Shown one piece after another: positions 42,801 through 53,832 of a stretch of 64,000 nt of DNA (position 1 is its first letter; the number at the start of each line of letters is the position of its first letter). The stretch spans positions 7,192,598 to 7,256,597 of the forward strand of contig NC_065421.1 in assembly GCF_024362695.1 (NCBI RefSeq). Direction: 5' to 3'. Position numbers and translations under genes: made by a program. Origin of the DNA: Pectinophora gossypiella (taxonomy: Eukaryota > Arthropoda > Insecta > Lepidoptera > Gelechiidae). The notes under the pieces were generated by a model. The model saw only the letters and a list, made by a program, of their open reading frames with translations, was not told the origin of the DNA and did no database searches.

Positions 42801-45800
42801 GACAATATACCACAGCATGTGATCGTGACTCTCATCCGATCGATGAAGAACCGTATGGAAGCAGTAATTAGAGCTTGGGGAGGGAATACAAGTTATTAAA
42901 TAAACGTTTTTTAGCTTTTTTTTTTCATTTACGTGTGTTGTTTTATCCATTTCCTTTATACTCCATACGGAATAAAAATGACTCATTTAACAAAATACGA
43001 AACCTATGAAAAATTCATTTAAATTTAGAACATTAACATTAAGATTTGATAAGCTCATATTACTCACTATTAAACGACATTTTACATTTATTCCTAAATG
43101 TACACATTTTTCTGATAATCCTGACAAAACGTAAACTTGCAAGGTGTTTCGATTTTTTTGATGAGAAGTGTATATTATGAAACTTTTACAGACAGCATTA
43201 TAAATAGAAAGACTAGACTAGATGGTATATATGCGCTTTTTCATACAAATTCTATAGTAATTTTGTGTTTTCATGTTTAGTAAAAAAGTAATTGATTTGA
43301 CTACGAAGTTACCCTATACCAATAGGGTGCGAAGAGTTGCCGTTCTATACGTAATATTATTCTTTATTCTATGTCAAGGGTTAACCCGTCGAAATGCGAG
43401 AAAACAGCCAGTGTTGACTTTAAACAGGTGTTCGCAAGTAATAAAAATATATTCATGTTTTCTATTTCAGATTTTCACTTGACACCTGTGGCAACACGAG
43501 TAATGAAGAATATCAAGCAACCAGTTAACTACGTACATAGAATAATAGTAAAATTGTGTTTTTATAACAAGAAAATATAATTAAGTACCTATTAAATATT
43601 TTAAACTTATTATGTTTTTTATTGGCAACTTTGATTGACGTCTTTGATACTGTTTATTTGAAACCCACATTCCCGAGAATTGCAATTTCGGAGGTATGTG
43701 ACCTAACCTATATCGGGCTGGTTTTCCCTTCGCGGGTTGGAAGGTCAGACAGGCAGTCGCTTCTGTAAAAAACCGGACCTGTTAAATCTTCAGGTTAGGT
43801 AACCGGACTCTGTGAAACACGGGATGTGAAAGGGAGATGATAATGTCAGTTGTACCTGCGCTGGAGTCGATCTCGCCCCAGGCTGTCATGTCCCAGTGGT
43901 CCGGGTCGTAGTCGGACGCGGACTCGCTGTGCTCCAGTGACGTCATCGACGTCACCGATGACGTCGTCGTCGACATGCTGCTTGACGACGGTTGCTCTGT
44001 AATATATGATCATATTTGTTAGATATATTTCTTATCTGGTCGGTGGCGCAGCGGTTAATGCGCTCGGTCTGCGATTGTTGAAGTTAAGCAACTTTCGCAA
44101 AGGCCGGTCATAGGATGGGTGACCACAAAAAAAAAAAGCTTTCATCTCGAGCTCCTCCGTGCTTCGGAAGGCACGTTAAGCCGTTGGTCCCGGCTGCATT
44201 AGCAGTCGTTAATAACCATCAATCCCCACTGGGCCCGCGTGATGTTTTAAGGCCCGATCCCCTATCCATCCATAGGGAAGGCCCGTGCCCCAGCAGTGGG
44301 GACGTTAATGGGCTGATGATGATTTGTTATCTGTCCGTTTCTTTCTCATTTGGGAAGTGGGCCGCGGTAATGTCCCGAATAAACGGTGTAAATGCCCAGA
44401 AGAACTGCTATTTGTGTATCTGAATAAGAAGCAAAACAACGAAACTGAGTTACTACATTTTATACATACATAAACTCACGCCCGTAATCCCTAATAGGGT
44501 GGGTAGAGCCACAAGTAATCAAAGACAACTTGCAGCGACTGTTGTTACGACTTGCATTTTATAACTTTATAATATGTGTACTGTTGGTATACCTAACTAA
44601 ATAAATAAATGGCGTAAGCTGGATATGATAAACCTTACGGTGATAAGGGATCAGCCTATCGCCCATAACATGTACACACATACATATACTACATTTAATG
44701 ATGATAAAAAAAACATGCAAAAAGAAAAAGAGGAAGTTGATACATGTATCAACTTGCACGTGCGCGTACGCCATCAGTGATTCCAAAGGTCCAAAGAGGA
44801 GAGGAGATGAGCCGGCTGAGGGGAAATGTCACCATTCCTCTCCGTTTGGTGGAAACAGTCTCCAATAGTCCCGATTTAACAAAAGTATGCTGTATAATTT
44901 TAAAATACCCATATTAAATACAGGGTGTTGGTGACATCGTAACGGATATTGATTCAGACCATGACTCTGAGTTGATATAAAGTGGAATTTCCTGTCGGAA
45001 AATTTCATTTAATTATTTCCAGTTCCATACTTTTGCGACCGAAAATTCCACTATATTTCAACTGAGATTCAAGGTCTCAATCGTCCCTAAAAGTTTACGT
45101 TACGATGTCACTAAGATCCTGTATAAAATAGGTAATAGTTACCAAGTGATCCAGGCTTGGAGAGCGCGGACTTGGCGGAGTGCTGCACGCGCTGCGTGTC
45201 GGAGTGCGAGCGGTAGAACTTGGCCGTGACCGCCGTCACCGCCCAGCCCGCCCACGTGGCCGCCGCGTTGCTCAGCGACGGCGTCGCCGTGTGCACGTCC
45301 GCCTCTGCAAGTTCGTTAGTCCAGTACAGATTACAGAGGTTATGTATTGACCATTGCGACTTCTGTTACAGGGTTAGTTTTAGATCTGTTTTTATTAAGT
45401 AATCAGAATTTCATAATTTACTTGAACCTTCTTCTTTTCTATTGTGTGGGTTGTGAGGTGGAGTACCAACCTCATCAACCCTGGTGTCAGGGTTACCATT
45501 GAGCCCCCGACATGACTCATGTAACGACCACTTACTTACATCAGTAAGTAGTAACCGGGACCAACGACTTAACGTGCCTTCCGAAGCACGGATCATCTTA
45601 CTTTCTTGAACCTAGTATTATAGAATTTATATGACCCAATTATAAGTACATGTCATCGTTACACGAGCTATGTTAGAAGCCAAGATAATTTTGATTATCA
45701 GGGCTAGTGCGGTGCAGGTGGGTCATCGACCTTATGAATTGCACGACAGATTGTGAATCAAAAGAGTATGTAACTTACCCATTCCTTCTCTCAAACTAGG

Positions 45801-48800
45801 ATCCTCCGATACTTTCTCCAGTTTGCCGAGGAAGCCCTTAATAGTTCTGAATGCAGCATCGCGGACCTGCAAACACGTCACATGATGACGAGACTTCACA
45901 AATTAAAAGTAAAAATATTTTGTTAGCAATCATTAACCGGTCATTGAACATACCCGTTGCAGTTGTCTATATTTGTCGGATATTATTAATTTAAAGGTTA
46001 AATAAATTGAGCTACAAATTGATAAGTAGGTCGTGTTTGTTTAATGAGCCAAATGAGGATACCCAAATAGTCCACGAATCTGTTTTTGTGAGAGGATAAA
46101 GCGCCCAATATCGCTCTATTAGCAACATCATTCAATTCTTGTTCACGCAAAAGTTAGACTGAGTGTTCCAACCATGTCACATTCTAGGGGAAGAGTGTCA
46201 GGTTCTTGTTTTGTTTTGATTTTTATAGAACTAACTAATTTAATCGGCAAATACATATCGAATGTTGCTATGGCAACCCATAGTCAGCCACCTAGCTCAG
46301 CAAAAAAGCACCTAGGTAGCTAGAGCCCTTGCCTCGCTGGGGGAAACCTCACATAGCTCACACGAAGGGTCAGACGAGGTCCTTTCTTGGGCTCTATTAT
46401 GGAAAATTCAGACTCTATAGCGAGAAAAATAAGCGATATTTACGCGCGCCACCTAATTAATTAATTTTGATGCTAATCGCGCGCCAAGTAAGCGCACTAT
46501 CCGCTACCCACAGTTTTTGTTCACTGATTCTTTTTATCACAAATATTTCTTATTGTATGGTAGTAACGCTCCAGGGTGGATTAATTAAACAACTACCTGG
46601 TAGAAAGTGTTTTTTATTCAAGGGACGGCTATAAAGTCAGATTACCAATTTATGTACTAAAACTAACCTGTTTCTCGGGATCAGCAGTGAGAGGGCACAG
46701 CGCAGGCAGCACCCTGTTGGCGACTTCGCTCAGCAAGAAGTACTGCTGTGTGGCCGCCAGAGCTAACACCCCCGCCTGTCGCGCCGGGGGGAACGGATCC
46801 CGCGTCGCTCGCACGAAGGCCGACACTAGCACCTTCTGTCTGATCTGCGGGTGCAGGTGCGACGCGATCTTGCCGAGGCATACTGTTGTATTCGTTCTAG
46901 GAAGGAAAAGGGAAATTCTTCTATCGTGTGGGTTGTGAGGTGGATTACCAACCCCATCAACCCTGGTCAGGGTTACTATTAAGCCCCCGACATGACTCGT
47001 GTAACGACTACTTACTTATATCAGTAAGTAGTAACCGGGACCAACAGCTTAACGTGCCTTCCGAAGCACGTATCATCTTACTTTCGGACAATCAGGTGAT
47101 CAGCCTGTAATGTCCTAACCAAACTAAGGATCATAAAATTATTTTTGTGATATTTCCCCACCGGGATTTGACCGCGGGACCTTCGGATCGAGAGCCCAAC
47201 GCTCAAACCACTGGACCACGGAGGCGGTTAGGGACCCTAACGTAACATCACGCCTGTATACAGCCAGAGGTGTACAGTCATGAGCAATATCATGTACCTA
47301 CTTTAGAACCCTGTCGCACTGTCATATTTGACATGAGACTTACGGTTTAATTTGTCAAAAAAGCTAATGTGACATGGTTTCAAAGTGTATACATATTAGT
47401 ACTCGTGACCGTACAGTATATACACTAGTGATGTTCCGAATATCCGTATCCGTATCCGCGGATATCCGAGATAAAAGAAAAATCCGTATCCGTATCCGTG
47501 TCCGTTACTTTTCACGCGGATCTTTTACGGATCTTTTTCAGGTGATTAAGTATAATTATTAATTAAAAAACTGTAAAATTACATTCAGATTGTTTTACCA
47601 TAACCAAAAGAAAAGTACTACCCGCGCAATGCAAGTTAAAACGTGTTCTGCCTGACGTTGCGGCGAGCGAAGACGTCAACTATCGTTTCAAGGTCGCGGG
47701 CGCCGACACCAATCGAATAATATCGAATGAGAAAATAAAGATCCGTATCCGTATCCGCGGATCTTTACACTAAATATCCGTATTCAGATCCGTATCCGCG
47801 GATATACATTTTTAACGATCCGGCACATCACTAATGTACACCCACTCCTAGCCAGTTATCTTTAAGCCCTATGTAATAGGGGGCGAGCCTATCGCCCATA
47901 ATTGCCATCAACCGGGCACAAATCCTGGAAACCAAGTGATATCAATTATCTATGATCCAAACACGAACTAAAACTCATAAAGTCAAATTGGTGGTTTAGA
48001 GACTGAGCTGGGATTTCAACCCATGACACTACGATCTTTCTTCCTTTCTCTAAACCAGGTTTATAACCTACTTACAAGTTAATTATTTTAAAAAGGTGAT
48101 GTGGTCATATGCATCCTTTCATTTGTGAAATCATTTTTTATTTAACAGTAGGGTCGATACGTTGTTATTTAATAAGGTAAAAACAATTACCTTATTCCCG
48201 TTTAGACCCAATCGAAATTCTACTGGAAACTTTACCTGATCCCACCCTGGTCATCTTTGGACTGCAGCCGAGCGAAGTGCCGCAGTACTTCCACGTTCAA
48301 GTTGTTGTAGTTCAGTTTCGGCGCCAGGTGCACTATGGACTTCACCGTCTGCTCCCGAATGATCGGGTTTGTGTCCAGAAAACCGTGCACCACTTGCGGG
48401 AATATCTGGTCGTTTACCTGGACAGTAGAGTGGGAATCTTTATTATTTTTATTCTTGGATTTCTGTTTTCATTGTATATAATTTTAAGTTGTTGTTGTGC
48501 CCTTACAGGGTTCCTGTTTGTAATTTCCTCTACTTTTAAGACCTCTGTAAAAACATCAGGAATAAATATCTTATCTTAGCTTACATAGTGAATCATATTT
48601 GGATATACCTCGTATAAGAAATCAAACAACCAATCTCTGTATAAAAAAGTGTTCGCGGCGCATCTTGTTACAAGGTGTAATTCCGTGTAATGCACCGTAC
48701 AACCAATATTGCTATCTAAGCTAGGTTGTACAGTGTACTTTATTTGAACAGCCATAACATATTAATTTGAGAGGACGAACTTACACTATTTACATAACTT

Positions 48801-51800
48801 AATGTACCTATAAGTATTTACAACACGGTTGGGATGTTTTTTTTTTATAAAAAAAACTACTTGGCGTATGTGAGTTTATTTGTTTATAGGATGTTAGTGC
48901 ACATTTGAGAAAAAAATCAAATTGATTACGAGACGTATGTAAGAATTAGGGGGTCTAAAAAGGCCTCTTCAAAACAATTCATCTAAAAAGCAATAAAAGT
49001 ATGCGCATGTAAAAGTAAGTGCGCAATGTCAACAAATCGCACATCTAGTTCTTAAAAGTCATAAATGTCAAAAAATCAGAAATTGATTTAACTTCGTAAT
49101 TAACGTAGATATCGCAAAACAAAAATCGTTAAAGCGGTCTACTGTAAAATTTAAAAAATTACATTTATGACCTTAAAGAACTAGATGTGCGAAATGTTAA
49201 ATAGCAATATTGTTTTTTTAGATGAATTGCTTCAATGTAGCCCCTGTTATTGCGTGCAGTCGAAACTTTGCAGCGACGGGTTTTGGGTTTAACCCCGCGT
49301 TTTTTTGTCGCTTTGAAAATATAACAGTCGGCTTAGTATGAAACGTCCGTAATTCGTAAAAACTGTATTGCTTTGTTTATCATATGATTATGTGACTGAC
49401 GCACGTGTAAAATTCAACATTCACATCACCGGTGTAATAAAATAGCTGCAGTAAAATGTATAGGAAATAGTAACCCGTATTGGGTTGGACAGAGTCCCAA
49501 GTAATCTTTGACAAGAAATCCTAAGATGGATGTGAGGAACCAAATGGTGCTGATCATCCCTTATAATGATTGTGACTTCGAAAGACACAATCCCTCAGTT
49601 TTACGCACGGAAGAAAGAGGTTGGAAGGGCCAAGTGAGTGCGTAACGCGGGATATACATACAAGTATGAGCAAATAGTTCATACTTCAACTTTGCACTCC
49701 ACTCGTCCTGCGGACTTTACGACGCAAGGAGCTCCGCGATATTAATTTAAAATGTCGTCTTGTGCATTATAACCTGCAGGGCAAAAAATCAAATATCGAC
49801 TATCATGCAAGGAGATCCGTCCTTATCCGTCCATCTGGCTCATACAACTACTACACACTTATGATTAACGTCAGTATGATGGGAATATACTCAAGGTGAG
49901 AATATTCTCACTTAACAACACCTCCATCAACCCGCAGTGGAGCATCGTGGCGGATATGCCCTTCCGGTTGATTGTGGGCAGGCTTATGCCCAGCAGTGGG
50001 ATGTATATAGGCTGTTAGTGTTTATGTTTTGTATGAGAATATACTCACTGTAGAGTTCTGCAAGTGCATGATGAACTGATCGAGCTGCTGCAGCAGCCGC
50101 GACCTGGTGGTGCGGTCGTTGGAAGCGAATAGCTTCACCACGCACGGCACTATCTGCTTCTGGTAATCCGCGTCCTCTAGCAACTTGCCCAGCTGTAACG
50201 TTTATGAACTCTTAAAATCGGCTGCTTTTCCAAGACATGGCAGACGTAATGTACGATTTGGTTGACTGAAGATTGCTGGCAGAAAATGGGCAGAAGGAGT
50301 TCTATATTGCTTTCAACGGGTTTTTCGGAGCTAGTGAAGGACCACAGGCTGCAGATGATGACGATTTTGATGGCGTATTCCTTCATCATCATCATGCTAG
50401 GCTGTCATAGCGTGCTAATAAAGACAGGTGGCTTTTAGCTTCAAATCAATCCTGAACTGTTTGAGAGAGACAAGCCACAATCTATCCAATTGTTGTAGAG
50501 TTTTGAATTCGTAAGTAAAAGTACTGTGTATATTAATGCCTTTAAAAACGTAATTTTGCCAATGTAAATGTATTTTTGAAATAAAATAATGAAAATATAT
50601 GGAATAGCCTGTACGAAAAGGTCTACCTCTCAATAAAAACTTGTTGAATGTAATTATATTAAAGTGCAATTTTCTGATCGTAAAGCGTTTGTAATCATTG
50701 TTCTTAATTAAGATTTATATAATTTGCTTGCTTGTTTTACATAATGCATGGTTACTGAGGACAATCTTTTGTAGAGCCCCAATTATTCAATAATATTACT
50801 CAAGAAACAATATAAATCTCGTAAGACGTTTATCGTTTGTTTGTATACTCTTTATTGCTTTAAAATACTAAGAAAAACACATAATATTTATTACGATATA
50901 AATATTATGTTATAAATATAACATGTCGTCTTACAGTGAAAACTTTGTTAGCGCCTAAAACCACACGTCACAACACTATTTCAATCCAGGTAAAAATCTG
51001 AAGCCTCAACTTTTATCCAGAATGAAATTGATTGATTAAATTGATATTATTATTATACATTTATTGTTACAAACATTATTAATATGATGTCATTAAACCC
51101 TGAGAGGGTTTGTCCCTACATCATACCCACAACATGAATTAACATTGTATTGTACTGTGACATACAACGAAAGGGCCCGCCTGATATAGCCCACCTGGAT
51201 TTTTGATATTTTGTGGAAGAAAATCACATTACAGTGTGATTTTTCAAAAAAGCACTTATGAGGTTTTCTGTCTAATGCGACGTTAAATACTAGACTTACA
51301 GACTAGCAATAAAGACAGTACATTCAGTTTGCTTACCTTAAACATGGGCCCTAATACAAATGAGCCAGCATCTCCATAGTGGAAGGCAGTCAATAATTGG
51401 GGTAGAATCTTGTGAACACATACAGATTCTGGGAAGTTATCCAGGTATGAACTGAGAGTGGAGAAGAACTTCCCCTTTTCCACCTTATCCTTAATCTGGA
51501 TCTCTTCAAGGAACAACATTGTGTCTATCAAATCATTCTTGAAATATCCACCTATTTTTCGACATCTGAAATAGAAGTGATAACTGTAAAAATAGGCACT
51601 CAAACAACTTTTAGTGCGTTGGTAATGATGTTGAAAATGCTTTTTTTTTAAAAACTATTTGTTTGATTATGCTTTAACTTTTATGGGAGATTCAATTATA
51701 GGAAGTATTGGGAAGTAATTTGAAAACCCATAATATGTTACTAATACTTTTATACTGCTAAACTGATTCATATTGATTACGAAACAATAAAATTCTGTAA

Positions 51801-53225
51801 ATAGAAGAAGTTGTCCAACTTAACTAAGTTGGCGTTGGACTTGGAGTAACTACTATAGCTTACCTAGTAATAATATCAGCTGGATTTGGTCTAGATGCTG
51901 GGTTAGCACTGACTAGTTCACAGTACAAGGTGCAAAGCTGTTTGGGGATATGATCCACAGTTTTAAGAGCTGGCTGGGTCTTCAGAGGGCCGTTGAATGC
52001 TTCCCAGATCAAACATCCCAGACCCCACATGTCTGTTGAACTGTGAAGAGATGGTTTCAAATGGAGAAGGCAAAAACAGTTCTTTTTTATTTACCTCAAG
52101 TGTATCTTTCTGTTCTTTTGGCTTCATTTTATACTTTTATACAAGAGTGCAAACATATTCTAAGATAAATAATAAAACTGCAGTTTACAGACAAAAAACT
52201 TAAGTCAATAATTTTTAGTTGCCAGTCTTAAGATCACATTCTATAAATAGTTTCACTGTTACAAGTTCTAACCAATTTTTAATGTTAATAACTTACAAAT
52301 TTACTTACCATTTTGTCATGGACTTCAGTTTGCTAGGATCTTTCTTCTCGGGAGGGTCATAGATTTCAAGGGCTGGTAATATTTTGAGGGGTATAGGGTT
52401 GGATCCATCCTGCCCTTGTGATGCGAGGAACTCAAATCCACCAAGTTTCCATTCTCCGGCCAGGGTGACAAATACAGAGTACAGACAGACATTGTTATGC
52501 CTCATATTACCATCATTGTTTAAAAATGATAATGCTCTCTGTAAATATCGCAAATTATTGTCAGTTTTTAGTTAATAAATAAAGAGCAAGCAGAAGTATT
52601 GTCTACTTGAAATAATTTTATAACTCAGGACAAGTATATAACTACTAATTCAAAGTAATTGCATAAAATGTTTGATTCTAAGATGAAAATCATTCCTAAA
52701 TGTTACATAAAATATATTTTTATCATACAGCAAGTCCATCATTGGACATAGTTCTTTATGATTTACAAAACATTTCAGATTCTTCCGAGACAGTATAAGT
52801 ATCTGTATATAACTGTAGTATGAAAAAATCATATCTTTTCTACTCACAGTAATCTGGAATATGCCCCACGCAAGGAACAACTCTCGTTGTTGGCCCTCCA
52901 GTTTCATATCCTCTATGTGTGTGGCTAAAGGCTCTACATATTCAGTAGCTACATACAAAAATTTCTCAGTTTCACAGCTATCTAAGTAATGTAAAAGGCT
53001 AGGGTGTCTCATGGTCTTGAGTTTCTTCAAGGAGGCCTTTGCAATGTCGAACAGGGTCTCCGAGTTCTTCTGAACGTCGAATAAGAATATCGACACCTCA
53101 TCTTGAGTGCCCCTTTTTTTTCCTTTGTGCAGAGTCCATACACTCCTGTCTTCTAAGCCCCGCACAGGCTCTCCTACCTCATACGCAAAATCCTTTGTAG
53201 GATCTCGCGAAAAGAATGACCACAT
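39847..53225 (-). CDS. SCYL1: SCY1-like pseudokinase 1 (N-terminal kinase-like protein)
   Basis: Thirteen minus-strand exons: 53225-52848, 52538-52309, 52040-51864, 51565-51337, 50192-50049, 48417-48236, 46896-46668, 45866-45779, 45304-45143, 43996-43856, 41214-41093, 40725-40497, 39992-39847. They sum to 818 residues in frame. The start MWSFFSRDP matches the family start. Residues 1-300 are a pseudokinase: HNNVC replaces HRD and no DFG is seen; DMWGLGCLIWEAFNG is conserved. HEAT repeats follow (e.g. IFPQVVHGFLDTNPIIREQT, RNTTVCLGKI, ATRDPFPPARQAGVLALAAT). A Trp/acidic linker (CEDEWDNDEWG) and an Arg/Lys/Glu-rich helix close the protein. SCYL1 proteins act in COPI-linked Golgi-ER traffic. The predicted end KITAPPF lacks the RKLD-type COPI motif of vertebrates. 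Divergent from mRpL11. Confidence 0.95.
40311..40418 (+). repeat. SINE family A subtype I tail fragment
   Basis: Tail only: ATGAGTCATGTTAGGGGCCT, then TTGATGAGCTTGGTAATC and CGCGATAGAAGAAG. It lies in the last SCYL1 intron. Confidence 0.65.
41562..43170 (+). mobile_element. Tc1-like element (DD34E type), full length but broken
   Basis: A 1609-base element with 27-base inverted ends (CACTTCTCATCAAAAAAATC... and the mirrored ...GATGAGAAGTG) and TA at 41560-41561 and 43171-43172. The transposase has a frameshift. It lies in the SCYL1 intron between 41214 and 43856. Confidence 0.92.
41900..42899 (+). pseudogene. Tc1 transposase, frameshifted inside the catalytic core
   Basis: The frame from 41900 encodes a paired-like HTH region (SQRVVAARLHLSLSSVHRVY), first catalytic Asp in LFSDECKI and second in FMHDNARAH. 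It loses frame near 42686 and stops at 42706. The other frame resumes as PDMNPIEHLWDELKRR with the catalytic Glu and runs to a stop at 42899. The remaining spacer is about five residues short of DD34E. With the extra base at the break, a deletion of about 14 bases would account for both. Confidence 0.9.
43680..43838 (+). repeat. SINE family C fragment (tail)
   Basis: Tail sequence TTCCCTTCGCGGGTTGGAAG, CAGTCGCTTCTGTAAAA, ACCGGACCTGTTAAATCTTC, AGGTTAGGTAACCGGACTC. It ends about 18 bases from the SCYL1 exon at 43856. Confidence 0.65.
44039..44326 (+). repeat. SINE family B: tRNA-like plus 5S-rRNA-like head
   Basis: The tRNA A-box-like GTGGCGCAGCGGTTAATGC (44043-44061) is followed by AGTTAAGCAAC (44082-44092) and GGATGGGTGACC (44113-44124). 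These are the A-box and C-box motifs of 5S rRNA, spaced 31 bases apart as in a 5S gene. The tail ends CAGCAGTGGGGACGTTAATG then GATGATGAT. TTATCTG flanks on both sides may be a short target duplication. Confidence 0.85.
44921..45121. mobile_element. Single-hairpin MITE of the CAGGGTGTTAGTGAC family
   Basis: 201 bases, TA on both sides, imperfect inverted repeat with the same arms as the composite units. The right end (ATCCTG) is mutated. It ends about 22 bases from the SCYL1 exon at 45143. Confidence 0.8.
45430..45604 (-). repeat. SINE family A subtype I, head-truncated, with target duplication
   Basis: The tail and body of subtype I are present; the tRNA head is missing. Flanked by CTTGAACCT at 45421-45429 and 45605-45613, so the truncation occurred on insertion. 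Confidence 0.8.
46917..47226 (-). repeat. tRNA-headed SINE, family A subtype I
   Basis: Full-length reverse copy: tail at left (TCTATCGTGTGGGTTGTGAG), tRNA-like head at right. It is in the same sense as SCYL1. It ends about 20 bases upstream of the acceptor of the exon at 46896, so it abuts the pyrimidine tract. Confidence 0.85.
47426..47833. mobile_element. hAT-like MITE with ATCCGT-rich ends
   Basis: Short inverted ends TAGTGATGT (47426-47434) and ACATCACTA (47825-47833). Flanks ATATACAC and ATGTACAC match at 7 of 8, as expected of an eight-base hAT duplication. Subterminal regions carry many ATCCGT and CCGCGGAT hexamers in both orientations. No ORF of transposase type. Confidence 0.65.
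48949..49245. mobile_element. Foldback MITE, about 300 bases
   Basis: Left-arm motifs AATTCATCTAAAAAGCAATA, CGCACATCTAGTTCTTAAAA and GTCATAAATGT reappear reverse-complemented in the right arm. Ends are near GGGGTCTA and the mirrored AGCCCCTG. It is located in a SCYL1 intron. No coding capacity. Confidence 0.6.
49912..50033 (+). repeat. SINE family A subtype II, 5'-truncated, with 15-bp target duplication
   Basis: Tail only (ACCTCCATCAACCCGCAGTG...CAGCAGTGGGATGTATATAG). Flanks TGAGAATATTCTCAC (49897-49911) and TGAGAATATACTCAC (50034-50048) match at 14 of 15. The right copy is exactly the first 15 bases of the SCYL1 intron after the exon at 50049. Confidence 0.75.
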
Positions 53226-53832
53226 ATTGACCAATTCCACTTATTTATTTACAACTTTGAAGCATATTTACGTGAAGAGTGCACATGCAGTGTACATAAT
53301 TTTACAATTCATAGTATAAAAATGTTAAATGTTAACTATACAACTACGGTAACTAAATATTTTACTTCAAAATACGTAATAATTTATGAATTTACTAAAT
53401 TCACAAATCACAAAAAGAACGATGACAAAACGCGTATGATGTGACTGTCATTGACATTTCATTTCTTTGACAGCAGTACTTAATCGATTCAAATGCACAA
53501 TAGTTTTAATCGATTTAAATAAAATATCGGAAATAACCGGTTTTTGAATCTCTATTTGCGTTTATGTGGTAAGGATTTTTCACTAATCGATTCGAATAAA
53601 AGAATTAGGCCTATTTAAAAGAAAGGGAGCTACTATTCTTTCTATAATATCAAATGCGCACATAATATATAGAAATAAGTTAATTTATATAAAAAAACAA
53701 AAGTCAAGTTTCGTAAACATTCGAAAATTGCGATTTTCAATATAAAATTGTAATAAAATTAAGTGTGTGATTTGTGTCGTAGGACTTAGACGGTTTTAAT
53801 TTAAAAAAAGTACAAGTTCTCTAACATTCACC
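53226..53832. promoter_or_regulatory. Shared divergent promoter of SCYL1 and mRpL11 with AATCGATT motifs
   Basis: 607 bases between head-to-head starts. Three palindromic AATCGATT boxes at 53482-53489, 53508-53515 and 53585-53592, plus AATATCGG near 53524, resemble the CGATA core bound by insect DREF/BEAF-type factors at housekeeping promoters. Binding is inferred. Confidence 0.55.
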
